Below, in pieces: positions 1 to 8,959 of a DNA stretch of 64,000 nt (position 1 is its first letter; each line of letters starts with the position of its first letter). The position numbers were made by a program, and so were the translations under genes. This DNA comes from Marinobacter aromaticivorans (lineage in GTDB: Bacteria; Pseudomonadota; Gammaproteobacteria; Pseudomonadales; Oleiphilaceae). The stretch lies in NCBI RefSeq assembly GCF_002806975.1, contig NZ_NIHD01000016.1, positions 1-64,000 on the forward strand. Direction: 5' to 3'. The notes beneath the pieces were generated by a model that was given only the letters and a program-made list of their open reading frames with translations, had not been told where the DNA came from and did no database searches.

Positions 1-286
1 CGCCAGGTCAGAAATTGCGAGCCCGTTGGGCCAACGACACTGAATCCGGTGAAGCGTACGGTAGAAAAAGACGCGGCTTAAACACAGAAACAGTGCCAAC
101 TATCTTGAAAAACACCGCTTCAATCGAGTCTGCGGAGGTATTTTTATTGCGATTGGAGTTGCACTACCTTTGCGCGCATTATGATCACCTGAGTTTGGAG
201 CAAACACTCTTTTGGCTCGCCCTGCGCAACCTGCTGAACTGGCCCCCGTGCTTGTACTTCTGGCTTCTCAGGCTACCAGGTCATAT
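1..286. other. Left-edge region with no supported gene
   Basis: This stretch lies downstream of the large signalling gene on the minus strand. An open frame on the plus strand (15-416) runs into the 3' end of that gene, has an unconvincing composition and resembles no family I know. The minus strand shows only short open stretches. I see no convincing terminator or repeat here. Confidence 0.5.
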
Positions 287-3200
287 TCAGATCTGCTGTT
301 CATTATTTAGCCGTTTTTCGCTGTTAACCCGTGCCAGATACCATGATTCAAAAGCCTCCCCTAACAGGGGCTCGCAAAAAAAGAAGCCTTGCGCCTGTGT
401 AAATCCCCTGGACTGAACATAATCGAGGGCCGCAGACGTTTCGGTGCCTTCGGCGATTACTTGAAGCTCCCTTGAAAGCCCCAGTGTAAGCATCGCGTCG
501 GTTATAGCACGACTGTCCGGGTTTGTTTTTAATTTTGAAATCAATGATTTGTCTATCTTTATCTTGTCCAGGGGCAGGCCATTAAGGGATGCGAGGCTGG
601 ATTGCCCGGTACCAAAATCATCCAGCGATACGGTGATACCCAAAGCCCTCAGGCGTGACAGTGACGCGATTGCGTGTTCGCGGTTGTGTATCACCGCAGT
701 TTCAGTAAGTTCGAGTTCTAGTAGTGCTGGTTCCAATGAGTGCTCATGGATCAGTTGCTCAAAGCGATCAACGAACTCCCGATGTCGAAATTCGACGGCC
801 GATACATTCACTGCGATGGGAATGGCTGGCAGTCCATTGGCGGTCCAGGCCGCAGACTGGCGCGCTGCCTCCTTCAGGACCCAACGACCTATGGGATTAA
901 TGAGGCCTGAAGCTTCTGCAACCGGGACGAACTGCTCTGGACCTAGCTCGCTGTTTTTTATACGTAACAGGGCTTCGACACTCATCAACTTACAAGTGTT
1001 GATGTCGACGATTGGCTGATAAAATAGCTGAAGCGAATTCGTATTAAGTGCCAGTTTTAGCGTTTGTTCAATACTGTTTTGTTGTTGTGTGTCGGCAGTA
1101 AGCGCTGAGGAATAGAATTGAAAATTATTTCGGCCTTCTTGTTTGGCTTCATACATCGCTGCATCAGCATGGCTCACTAACGTATCAATGTCGTCGCCAT
1201 TTTCTGGAAACATACTGATGCCGATGGACGTTGAAACTGACAGCGACAATTCCCCAATCTCGTAAGGTTCACTGATGGTTTTGGTAATATTACGGGCCAC
1301 ATCAGCTGCAGAGGCTGAGGTATCTATATCCTGCAGGAGAACGACAAATTCGTCGCCGCCCATTCTGATTACCAGGTCTTCAGCCCGCAAGGTTCGTGAG
1401 AGTCTCCTGGATACCTCTTTGAGTACTTTGTCGCCGACATCATGCCCGTGCGTGTCGTTGATAGGCTTGAAGTCGTCCAGGTCCAGAAATAATACGGCTG
1501 CACCCTTGGAGGCGCGTTGGTTATGGGGGAGCATGTGAGAGGCATACTCAAATAGCATGGCGCGGTTCGGCAAACCTGTTAGAGGGTCATGCAATGAGGC
1601 GTGACGAATTTCTTCGTCGATCATCTTGCGCTCGGTAATATCCCGGAAAAATACTGCAAGCCCGCCATCAAGTGCGGGGTATGCCCTGATCTCCAGCCAG
1701 ACCTGCTCGCCATCGGGCGGGGCATGCGATACTTCAGTCGTACTTGATTTTCGGGTTTGTCTGACCCGCACATACAGATCTTCCACCGCAGTGCCTTTAA
1801 GTTCCGGCCAGACTTCCCAGTGGTTCCTCCCGACCACATCGGAAATGGGGATTTGGGAGATGCGCGATGCTTCAGCGTTGTAATGGGTCATGGTCCAGTC
1901 GGCAGAGATGGAAGCGAAACCTTCCGTCATGCTGTCCAGAATGTATTTGCTGTAATCACGCTCACGTCGAAGTTCAGCATGGGCGCGCGCAGACTCAATG
2001 GCAGACCATGTTCGGTCCACCACGTCCTGGGCCAGGGTAATTTCTTCCTGGGACCAATGATGAACTTTGGAGTCGTGGAGCCCCAACAAAACTCGCCATG
2101 AGCCAGACTTGGTGATAGGAAGAGCCAGCACAGCCTTGATGTCTCTTTCCAGATAGGCATCGGCGTAAGCGACAGACCGTTCGTCTGTGTTAACGTCGCC
2201 AAGCGCAAAAGGCTCTCCCGCTCGTATGTGAGAAGCCACCTCTGGGCCAAAATCATCCAACAGGAGTGTTTGGCCAATCATTGATTCTGCGCCATCTCTG
2301 GTCCAGCCCGACCTTACGATCACACCATCGCCGGAGTTCGTGAAATCCCCATAAAATACCCGGGTGACGCCCAGAAAGCGACCGAGTAGCTCTGCCGCTG
2401 CTACCGCAAGTTCGTCAGGATCATCCAGCGAGCGAAGCCGGTCCGTCAGCTTCAAGCGAAAGCTTTTGCGCTGCTCAATTGCTTTCAGGCGGCGTAATGT
2501 AAAGGCCAGTTCGCTGTTGACTCGCTCCAGCTCCTCCTGAACGCGCACCTCCTCGGTAATATCGGTTCCTTCCACGAAAATGGCGTTGACCTTACCATCT
2601 GGCCCCAGCACAGGTTGGTACATGAAATTGGTTATACGCTCGGTGACCGGGGCGTCCGGAGTTAACTGTACCTTATAGCTGGCGCGTTCTGCGGTGTACG
2701 CCTTCCCGGTGGCAAAGACCCGGTCCATAATGCGCACAAAGCCCTGCTCCACGGTTTCAGGCAAGGCTTCTGCCACAAAGCGGCCAATTACAGGACGGTG
2801 CCCTACAACCTGGTCATAACTCGGGTTGAAAAACTCGACTCTGTGATTCGGCCCGCTCGTTAAAGCCATAAACGCCGAGGCTTTGTTAAACATTTGAGTC
2901 AATCGGTCACATTTTGCGCGGAGTGCTTTCACGGAGTAGGCAAGATCCGAGTTTTCAGTACACGTCACGACAACGCCCCCGATCCCGTGCGGGGCGGCCT
3001 GATCGTCTACCGGGCTGAAGCTGTATGTCCAGTTAACTTCCTCCTGGCCGCCAACGCATGTGACAATATGTGTGCGGCTTACAGGTTCAATTTTGCCTTT
3101 GCCGATGATGGCCTGCTCGAAGCTTGAACCGATCATATGCCACAGCTCTTTCCATACCTCTTTTACCGGTTGCCCAAGGGAGCCGGGGTGCTGTTTGGGG

Positions 3201-3445
3201 GGGAGGGAATTACGAAACGCGTCATTGTAGAGGCAGGCACCGTGTTCGCCCCACATCACCGCCATCGGTTGTGTGCTATTCAATATCAGGCTCACTATGG
3301 TGCGCAGGGATTGCGGCCATTGGTGGGGCCAGCCGATTATGCTCTTCGACCAATCGTGGTGACGCATTATTCGGCCCATCTCACCTTCATTCGGAAGAAA
3401 ATCAAGGGTAGAGGTGGCTGCCAAGCCCGCTTGTTCTGACATCAT
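287..3445 (-). CDS. PAS/GAF-domain diguanylate cyclase-phosphodiesterase (GGDEF-EAL)
   Basis: A 1052-residue soluble-looking protein for turnover of the second messenger c-di-GMP. Order seen: two N-terminal PAS-like segments (about 30-170 and 180-310, the second ending in DITEEV), a GAF-like region (about 335-495), another PAS (about 500-615, ending in DITERK), GGDEF (about 625-785) and EAL (about 800-1045). The cyclase signature is intact (RMGGDEF). The EAL half keeps VEALLR, NVSAVEF, ELTET, DDFGTG and the AEGTE loop, so both halves may be active. No membrane segment or signal peptide is visible, so sensing is probably cytoplasmic. It starts with tandem ATGs behind a weak ribosome site. The ligand is unknown; many such proteins act in one direction only. 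Confidence 0.93.
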   Translation of the reverse strand: MMSEQAGLAATSTLDFLPNEGEMGRIMRHHDWSKSIIGWPHQWPQSLRTIVSLILNSTQPMAVMWGEHGACLYNDAFRNSLPPKQHPGSLGQPVKEVWKELWHMIGSSFEQAIIGKGKIEPVSRTHIVTCVGGQEEVNWTYSFSPVDDQAAPHGIGGVVVTCTENSDLAYSVKALRAKCDRLTQMFNKASAFMALTSGPNHRVEFFNPSYDQVVGHRPVIGRFVAEALPETVEQGFVRIMDRVFATGKAYTAERASYKVQLTPDAPVTERITNFMYQPVLGPDGKVNAIFVEGTDITEEVRVQEELERVNSELAFTLRRLKAIEQRKSFRLKLTDRLRSLDDPDELAVAAAELLGRFLGVTRVFYGDFTNSGDGVIVRSGWTRDGAESMIGQTLLLDDFGPEVASHIRAGEPFALGDVNTDERSVAYADAYLERDIKAVLALPITKSGSWRVLLGLHDSKVHHWSQEEITLAQDVVDRTWSAIESARAHAELRRERDYSKYILDSMTEGFASISADWTMTHYNAEASRISQIPISDVVGRNHWEVWPELKGTAVEDLYVRVRQTRKSSTTEVSHAPPDGEQVWLEIRAYPALDGGLAVFFRDITERKMIDEEIRHASLHDPLTGLPNRAMLFEYASHMLPHNQRASKGAAVLFLDLDDFKPINDTHGHDVGDKVLKEVSRRLSRTLRAEDLVIRMGGDEFVVLLQDIDTSASAADVARNITKTISEPYEIGELSLSVSTSIGISMFPENGDDIDTLVSHADAAMYEAKQEGRNNFQFYSSALTADTQQQNSIEQTLKLALNTNSLQLFYQPIVDINTCKLMSVEALLRIKNSELGPEQFVPVAEASGLINPIGRWVLKEAARQSAAWTANGLPAIPIAVNVSAVEFRHREFVDRFEQLIHEHSLEPALLELELTETAVIHNREHAIASLSRLRALGITVSLDDFGTGQSSLASLNGLPLDKIKIDKSLISKLKTNPDSRAITDAMLTLGLSRELQVIAEGTETSAALDYVQSRGFTQAQGFFFCEPLLGEAFESWYLARVNSEKRLNNEQQI

Positions 3446-3513
3446 CCGTTTTTATGCCTCACAATAGGTCGTAATGGCCAGTGTAGTGTTTCGGCAGGTA
3501 TCAGGCCAAACAC

Positions 3514-3545
3514 TTCGCTCCCGTGTGTGAATGAGCGGGAGCGAA
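3514..3545 (-). terminator. Hairpin after the pfpI-like gene
   Basis: A perfect 10-bp inverted repeat (TTCGCTCCCG / CGGGAGCGAA) with a 12-nt loop lies about 55 bp past the stop of the pfpI-like gene and before the start of the signalling gene. The T-tract on the minus strand is poor (GTGTTTGG), so it may attenuate transcription rather than end it. Confidence 0.5.
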
Positions 3546-3598
3546 AGTCTGGTGAGGCACCAGTCTGTGAGCGTGGGCAATCCCACCACGGCAACCTG

Positions 3599-4141
3599 TC
3601 AAACCTGAGAAAGAACCTCCAAAATGCGGGCGCAGAACGCGTCCAGGTCCTGCGGATTGCGGCTGGTGATCAGCCCGTTATCATCGCACATTTCTTCATC
3701 AACCCATTTGCCGCCGGCATTTTGAATGTCGGTTTGCAAGCTCGGAAATGAGGTCAGGGTTCTGCCTTTCACCACGTCAGCTTCAATAAGCAGCCAGGGA
3801 GCGTGGCAGATTGCTGCGACCGGCTTGTGGCTGTTAAAAAAATGCTTCACAAAAGAAACTGCATCCCTGTCCTGCCGCAGAGCGTCGGGATTGGCAACTC
3901 CACCAGGCAAGACCAGCGCGTCGTAATCATTCGCGTTGACGTCCGTCACAACTTTATCGACGGGAAAAGTATGGGCTTTATCGAGGTGATGAAACGCTTG
4001 AATGTCATCCTTTTTCAACGAGATGAGGTGTAAGTTCGCTCCCGCTCCTTGCAAGTCTTTCCAGGGGCGAGTCAACTCAATTTGTTCAACACCATCCGTT
4101 GCCAGAAAGGCAATCGTTTTACTGTTCAGTGGTGCAGCCAT
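3599..4141 (-). CDS. PfpI/DJ-1 family protein (class I glutamine amidotransferase-like)
   Basis: A 180-residue protein of the PfpI/YhbO branch of the DJ-1 superfamily. It has the Rossmann-like start (TIAFLATDGVEQIE), the LVLPGGVANPD loop and the nucleophile elbow AICHAPW, whose Cys is the expected active residue. Family members act as deglycases, chaperones or stress-protective proteins; the substrate here cannot be told. The length is normal for the family. It faces away from chaB, sharing an AT-rich intergenic region, and sits among other stress-type genes. A shortened relic of a paralog occurs near 15.9-16.0 kb. Confidence 0.9.
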   Translation of the reverse strand: MAAPLNSKTIAFLATDGVEQIELTRPWKDLQGAGANLHLISLKKDDIQAFHHLDKAHTFPVDKVVTDVNANDYDALVLPGGVANPDALRQDRDAVSFVKHFFNSHKPVAAICHAPWLLIEADVVKGRTLTSFPSLQTDIQNAGGKWVDEEMCDDNGLITSRNPQDLDAFCARILEVLSQV

Positions 4142-4225
4142 AATAGCGTTATCCTCTGATTCGGGTGAAACATAAGCCGTTATTCAGGATATATTCTTAT
4201 AGCACCGCGATGGTGGTTGTCAAAA

Positions 4226-4236
4226 TAACGTAATGT
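4226..4236. promoter_or_regulatory. TAACGTAATGT motif between pfpI-like and chaB genes
   Basis: The sequence TAACGTAATGT, preceded by AAAA, lies in the AT-rich region between two divergent stress-type genes. An almost identical copy (TAACGTAACGT) occurs at 4789-4799 in front of the PRC-barrel gene. This might be a shared regulatory element, but two copies of an 11-mer are thin evidence. Confidence 0.25.
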
Positions 4237-4390
4237 TAACGGAAGCCAGGAGCATTACCGATGATTCCATTCAAACGTGGATTGGAGCTATAAGCGAGGC
4301 CGATTGTTATTGCAGTATTAATTAATTTAAATGTGCTGGGTTTTATTTAGTGTATCAATCATTATTGTAATCGTAATAAAGGGGGACGCT

Positions 4391-4624
4391 ATGCCATATT
4401 CAAAAAAATCCGAGCTTCCGGATAGTGTTACTGATAACTTGCCGAGCCACGCTCAGGAAATCTACCGGAAAGCATTTAACTCAGCCTGGGATGAATACAA
4501 AGATCCCGAAGATCGTCGCGGGAATGAAGATCGTGAGGAGACAGCTCACAAGGTGGCGTGGGCCGCTGTGAAACAGAAATACCATAAAGATGGAAATCGC
4601 TGGGTTCGAACCAAGGGGGAATGA
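4391..4624 (+). CDS. chaB: ChaB family protein
   Basis: A 77-residue protein of the ChaB family. Typical features are the opening MPYSKKSELPDSV, the central segment LPSHAQEIYRKAFNSAW, and the tail HKVAWAAVKQKY. ChaB is annotated as a regulator of the cation antiporter ChaA in E. coli, but its biochemical role is poorly known and no chaA is seen here. A longer reading from 4331 adds 20 hydrophobic residues without family support. I chose 4391 because a purine-rich AAAGGGGGAC lies just upstream. It sits between a PfpI-like and a PRC-barrel gene, which suggests a stress or osmotic-response group. Confidence 0.9.
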   Translation: MPYSKKSELPDSVTDNLPSHAQEIYRKAFNSAWDEYKDPEDRRGNEDREETAHKVAWAAVKQKYHKDGNRWVRTKGE

Positions 4625-4788
4625 CGTCCATATCCATTACCGGAGCGTCATTTGGCCGTAGCCATGTCCTTTGTTAGTTTGAACTGTGTGACGCAGTTGA
4701 AGTGCGCCGAATCAGCGGATCCGGCTATTGATCACATATACCTACACCGCCGCTCGTAGCGGAGTTCAGCTTCGGGCGGTAGCAAAAG

Positions 4789-4799
4789 TAACGTAACGT
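4789..4799. promoter_or_regulatory. TAACGTAACGT motif ahead of the PRC-barrel gene
   Basis: Second copy of the motif at 4226-4236 (10 of 11 identical). It is only 15 bp from the start codon, so it would lie in the mRNA leader or overlap the promoter end. That position weakens a simple operator reading. Confidence 0.22.
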
Positions 4800-4813
4800 G
4801 ATAAAGGAGCAGG

Positions 4814-5353
4814 ATGATGCACAAACTTATTATTCACACAGTCGGTGTCTCTCTCCTCGCAGGCGGAGCGGTTATGAGCCTTCCCGCGTTTGCAGCAGAA
4901 GGGCTATATTCCATGGACGATCTTAACGATGCGGACGTATTTGATAGCACTGGTAAAGAGATCGGCGAAGTCGAAGACATCCTGATGGGCAATGATATGT
5001 CAGTACATTCCCTGGTCATTGAGACAGGAGAAATACTTGGTACAGGTGGCAGTGTTATCGTTGCCGAGCGCGGCACCTTTACTGTTGTAACCGCCTCGGG
5101 AAAGAACAGCTTTGATGACGTTGAGTATGAGGTCCATATGGAAATGACTCAGGACGAACTCAAACAATTACCCGAGTACAACGAGGACTGGTGGAACCAA
5201 ACGCGCCTTAGTTTGCAAAAGGCCTGGGAAAATACCAAGGACATCAGTGAAAGTGCCTGGGAAAATACGAAAGAGGCAACTTCTTCAGCTTGGTACAACG
5301 TCAAGCAAGGCGCTGAAAAAATGGGTGATGAAATCGAACAGGCGACTGAGTGA
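4814..5353 (+). CDS. Exported PRC-barrel protein with an 11-residue repeat tail
   Basis: A 179-residue protein with a signal peptide (cleavage after LPAFA, about residue 28), then a PRC-barrel domain (about 30-120, with VFDSTGKEIGEVEDILMG). The C-terminal part holds three consecutive 11-residue units at about 137-169: AWENTKDISES, AWENTKEATSS and AWYNVKQGAEK. They suggest an amphipathic, LEA-like helix. The protein should act in the periplasm. PRC-barrel proteins often appear in stress contexts, and this fits the neighbouring chaB. Two adjacent ATGs (4814, 4817) follow AAAGGAGCAGG; either may start. No partner or ligand is evident. Confidence 0.85.
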   Translation: MMHKLIIHTVGVSLLAGGAVMSLPAFAAEGLYSMDDLNDADVFDSTGKEIGEVEDILMGNDMSVHSLVIETGEILGTGGSVIVAERGTFTVVTASGKNSFDDVEYEVHMEMTQDELKQLPEYNEDWWNQTRLSLQKAWENTKDISESAWENTKEATSSAWYNVKQGAEKMGDEIEQATE

Positions 5354-5365
5354 GCCACACTGTAC

Positions 5366-5388
5366 GGGAGCGCCCACAGGGCGCTTCC
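5366..5388 (+). terminator. Terminator-like hairpin after the PRC-barrel gene
   Basis: GGGAGCGCCC and GGGCGCTTCC pair as a 10-bp stem with one G-U pair and a 3-nt loop, 12 bp after the stop codon. The following sequence is C/T-rich (TATCCTCTCT) rather than a clean T-run, so termination may be moderate. Confidence 0.6.
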
Positions 5389-5596
5389 AATATCCTCTCT
5401 GCATCCTTTCCTTTCTTAAAGGCACGACTGAATGACACCAGAGCGGTGTCGTCAGGATTTACCCCCGGCGAAACCACACCGCTTTGCCGTCAAACGTGGT
5501 TCTCATTTACTCAAGAAATTGAAGCTGATCTGTTTTATTCTGGGTATCCTTAGGGCCAATTAAGCTGATGTCCTACAAGCCCGGAGGAGCTTTTTA

Positions 5597-7210
5597 ATGG
5601 CCAACCACATTGCCACAGACACACTGGTTATCGGGGGCGGAATTGCCGGTATCGTCACCGCGATGGAACTGCTGCGGGCTGGAAAAACCGTTACGCTGGT
5701 GGACAGGGATACGCCGGAGCGCCTGGGTGGGCTGGCATTGTGGGCATTTGGCGGGATGGCTCTGGTTGGTACACCGTTGCAACGTAAAAAGGGCATTCCG
5801 GATAGCCCTGAGCGCGCCCTGAAAGACTGGATCAGCTTTGGTGAGCTGGATACCCGTGACGAGCACTCCCTGGCCTGGGCCCGTTACTACGTAGAGAACT
5901 GCTGTAGTGAGGTGTACGACTGGCTGAAGACTGAAGGCATCAGATTTCTGCCTGCGGTGAACTGGGTTGAGCGAGGCCGGTTAGGCGAAGGCAACAGTGT
6001 ACCGCGCTATCACATAGTGTACGGAACATCCCGGGAGCTTACCCGCACGCTGATTGCGGCCATGCGGGATGCCGGTAAGGACAATCGCCTCAAAATTCTT
6101 CACCGCCACAGCATTGACTCGCTGGAGTGCAGTGATGGGCGTGTTACCGGCGCCAGCGGCACCAATGACGAAACCGGTGAGCAGGTTAGTTTTACCGCCA
6201 ACAGAGTAGTGGTGGCGACGGGCGGAATCAACGGCAGCCATCAACAGGCCCGCGTCAACTGGCCGAAAGACCGATCCATGCCAAAAACCATGCTGAATGG
6301 GGCCCACCCTTACGCCGATGGCAAACTGCACCACGAAGTAGCCAGCAAGGTGGGCGGGCATATCGTCAACGCAGGAGAAATGTGGAACTACGCCGCCGGT
6401 TTTCGCCACCCTTATCCGCACTTTGAAGGCCATGGCTTATCGACCATTCCTTGCAAGTCCGCCCTGTGGCTGGATCATAGAGGCAAGCGGATTGGTCCGG
6501 AACCGCTGGTAACCGGCTTTGACACGCACTGGCTTTGCCAGCGTGTTGCCGAGCAGGAACAACCCTGGACCTGGCATCTGTTGAACTGGCGCATTGCAGC
6601 CAAGGAATTTGCGATCTCCGGAGCTGAGCATAACCAGCGAATACGGGACAAGCAGTTGGTCCGCTTCGTGTTCGAGACCCTGACCGGCAACCATAACCTG
6701 GTCAAGCAGATGGCCCGTGAAAGCGATGATTTTCTCGTTGCGGATACACTCGGTGAGCTGGCCGGAAAAATGAATGCGCTGACCCGCTCCCACGATGTTG
6801 CCCCGGCCACATTACAGGCTACGGTAGATGCTTTCGATGCAAACTTTGCCGCCGGCAGCAAGCTGGAAAACGATGATCAGATCCGCCGTATACTGCATGC
6901 CCGCCAGTGGGGGCCAGACAGACTACGCACCTGCAAGCCAGCCCCCTTACAAAAGCCCGGCGCAGGGCCGTTTATCGCTATTCGCATGCAATTGATTACC
7001 CGCAAAAGCCTTGGCGGTTTGCGTACCGACCTGATGTCCCGTGTGCTTGGCGCCGACGATCAGCCTATTCCCGGGCTCTATTGTGTTGGTGAAGCCGCCG
7101 GTTTTGGTGGGGGCGGCTGCAATGGCAAACGCTCTCTGGAAGGTACTTTTTTGCCTGGCTGTATCCTGACCGCTCGGGCCGCAGCACGATCCATTTTATC
7201 CTGCATTTGA
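5597..7210 (+). CDS. FAD-dependent dehydrogenase (fumarate reductase/ketosteroid dehydrogenase type)
   Basis: A 537-residue flavoprotein with an N-terminal dinucleotide-binding motif (VIGGGIAGIVTAMEL) and a C-terminal FAD-contact region (GLYCVGEAAGFGGGGCNGK). The layout matches the FAD-binding_2 family, which includes fumarate reductases and 3-ketosteroid dehydrogenases. The substrate is not predictable from sequence. It has a strong ribosome site (CCGGAGGAG) 8 bp before ATG. It is followed at 80 bp by a TPP enzyme on the same strand, so the two are probably co-transcribed, possibly acting on a ketone or 2-oxo acid. No signal peptide is present. Confidence 0.85.
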   Translation: MANHIATDTLVIGGGIAGIVTAMELLRAGKTVTLVDRDTPERLGGLALWAFGGMALVGTPLQRKKGIPDSPERALKDWISFGELDTRDEHSLAWARYYVENCCSEVYDWLKTEGIRFLPAVNWVERGRLGEGNSVPRYHIVYGTSRELTRTLIAAMRDAGKDNRLKILHRHSIDSLECSDGRVTGASGTNDETGEQVSFTANRVVVATGGINGSHQQARVNWPKDRSMPKTMLNGAHPYADGKLHHEVASKVGGHIVNAGEMWNYAAGFRHPYPHFEGHGLSTIPCKSALWLDHRGKRIGPEPLVTGFDTHWLCQRVAEQEQPWTWHLLNWRIAAKEFAISGAEHNQRIRDKQLVRFVFETLTGNHNLVKQMARESDDFLVADTLGELAGKMNALTRSHDVAPATLQATVDAFDANFAAGSKLENDDQIRRILHARQWGPDRLRTCKPAPLQKPGAGPFIAIRMQLITRKSLGGLRTDLMSRVLGADDQPIPGLYCVGEAAGFGGGGCNGKRSLEGTFLPGCILTARAAARSILSCI

Positions 7211-7289
7211 TGCAGAGCAGTTACCAGTCGAACGCCGAGCTTTGTGCTCTGGCGTAACCGCTGATAAACCAATAACAAGGAGATACCCA

Positions 7290-8945
7290 ATGAACGGCGC
7301 GCAAGCCCTGATGAAAACCCTGGTGGACGCTGGTATTGAAGTCTGTTTCAGCAATCCCGGCACCAGCGAAATGCACTTTGTAGCGGCGCTGGATGATGAG
7401 CCGAAGATGCGCGCCGTGCTGGCACTGTTTGAAGGCGTGGCAACCGGTGCGGCCGACGGTTACGCCCGAATGGCCGATAAACCTGCCGCAACTTTGTTGC
7501 ACCTGGGCTGCGGGCTTGGCAATGGCCTGGCCAACTTGCACAATGCCCGCAAAGGCAAGGTTCCGGTGGTAAACATTGTTGGCGATCATGCCACAGTGCA
7601 TGTGAAATATGATGCTCAGTTGCAGTCGGATATCGAAACCGTCGCCCGTAATGTGTCACCGGGTTTTGTCCGCACTTCACAAAGCACCGCCGAATTGTGC
7701 AAGGATGCCGTGGAAGCCATCACGACCGCTCGCGGTTTGCCCGGCCAGGTAGCTACTCTGATCCTGCCCGCCGATGTGTCGTGGGGAGAAGGTGGTATCC
7801 CCTGCGCCGTTCCGGCACAGGCAGAGTCTCCAGCTGCCGACGACGGCGCCATTCAGTCTGTGCTCGATGCCATTCGCTCCGGTAAAAAGACGGCGCTGCT
7901 GCTGGGTGGCCGGGCCCTGAGGGAGCCCGCCCTGATAGCTGCGGCAAAAATTGCCGCTGCCACTGGTGTGAAGCTTTTGGCTGAAACCTTCCCGACCCGT
8001 ATGGAACGTGGCCAAGGTTTGCCGCCGGTTGAGCGTATTGCTTATCTTGCGGAACTGGCAAGTGTGCAACTGGCCGAAATCGATAATCTGATTCTGGTTG
8101 ATAGCAAGGCCCCCGTATCCTTTTTTGCCTACCCCGGTAAAAAGAGTTATCTGGTGCCGGATGATTGCACCGTTTATACCTTGTCCCGCCCCGATCAGGA
8201 CGCCCGGACCAGCCTTGCCAAGCTGGCCGATGCACTGGGCGCCGACAAAGCCCAACCCGAAATCCAGCAGCTACAGAGGCCTTCAGCACCCCGTGGTCGC
8301 CTTACGGCACCCAAAGTCTGTAAGGCCGTTGGCCACTATCTGCCCGAGAACGCCATTATTATCGATGAGGCCATCACGTCCGGGCTGATGCTGAACGCCA
8401 TGACCGCAGCCGCGCCACGCCACGACATGATTACCCTGACCGGTGGCGCCATTGGCCAGGGACTGCCCAACGCTGTAGGTGCTGCGATTGCCTGCCCGGA
8501 ACGGCCAGTGATTGCGCTGATCGGCGATGGCACCGCCATGTACACCATTCAGGCCCTGTGGACCATGGCGCGTGAGCAGTTGAATGTCACCAGTATTATC
8601 TTCAACAACGCCTCTTACTCAGTGCTGAACATCGAACTGGAACGTGTAGGTGCGGAAGAGGCGGGCGCCAAGGCTAAATCCCAGTTGGATCTGAATTGGC
8701 CGGTGCTGAACTTTGCCCAGCTGGCACAGGGTATGGGTGTTCATGGCGTGCGGGTGGATACCGCTGAGGCCTTTAATCATGCGCTGGAATATGCCCTGTC
8801 GCATCCGGGGCCACACTTGATTGAGGCCATGGTTCCTGAGTCACTGAGCGGATTGAAACGTAAAATCCTGCCCTGGGTGCTGCGTTCACTGCCGAGCCTG
8901 CCCGCTTCGGTCACCCGTACCCTGAAAAACAGGATCGCACCCTGA
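7290..8945 (+). CDS. Thiamine diphosphate-dependent enzyme (acetolactate synthase large-subunit-like)
   Basis: A 551-residue TPP enzyme. The N-terminal Pyr domain carries the cofactor glutamate near residue 48 (ALFEGVA), and the C-terminal PP domain has the GDGTAMYTIQALW motif and the downstream FNN. The central domain is similar to benzoylformate decarboxylase-like and acetolactate-synthase-like proteins. No small regulatory subunit gene is adjacent, so a catabolic decarboxylase or carboligase is more likely than isoleucine/valine synthesis. I chose ATG 7290 because AAGGAGATACCCA precedes it and family similarity starts at once; the longer frame from 7242 is unsupported. It ends 14 bp from the convergent ABC operon. 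Confidence 0.85.
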   Translation: MNGAQALMKTLVDAGIEVCFSNPGTSEMHFVAALDDEPKMRAVLALFEGVATGAADGYARMADKPAATLLHLGCGLGNGLANLHNARKGKVPVVNIVGDHATVHVKYDAQLQSDIETVARNVSPGFVRTSQSTAELCKDAVEAITTARGLPGQVATLILPADVSWGEGGIPCAVPAQAESPAADDGAIQSVLDAIRSGKKTALLLGGRALREPALIAAAKIAAATGVKLLAETFPTRMERGQGLPPVERIAYLAELASVQLAEIDNLILVDSKAPVSFFAYPGKKSYLVPDDCTVYTLSRPDQDARTSLAKLADALGADKAQPEIQQLQRPSAPRGRLTAPKVCKAVGHYLPENAIIIDEAITSGLMLNAMTAAAPRHDMITLTGGAIGQGLPNAVGAAIACPERPVIALIGDGTAMYTIQALWTMAREQLNVTSIIFNNASYSVLNIELERVGAEEAGAKAKSQLDLNWPVLNFAQLAQGMGVHGVRVDTAEAFNHALEYALSHPGPHLIEAMVPESLSGLKRKILPWVLRSLPSLPASVTRTLKNRIAP

Positions 8946-8959
8946 CTTTTCTTAACGAT

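Noticed and set aside
15..416. Plus-strand open frame of 133 codons at the left edge
   Set aside because: Cys/Leu-rich and unlike any family; it runs into the 3' end of the signalling gene on the other strand.
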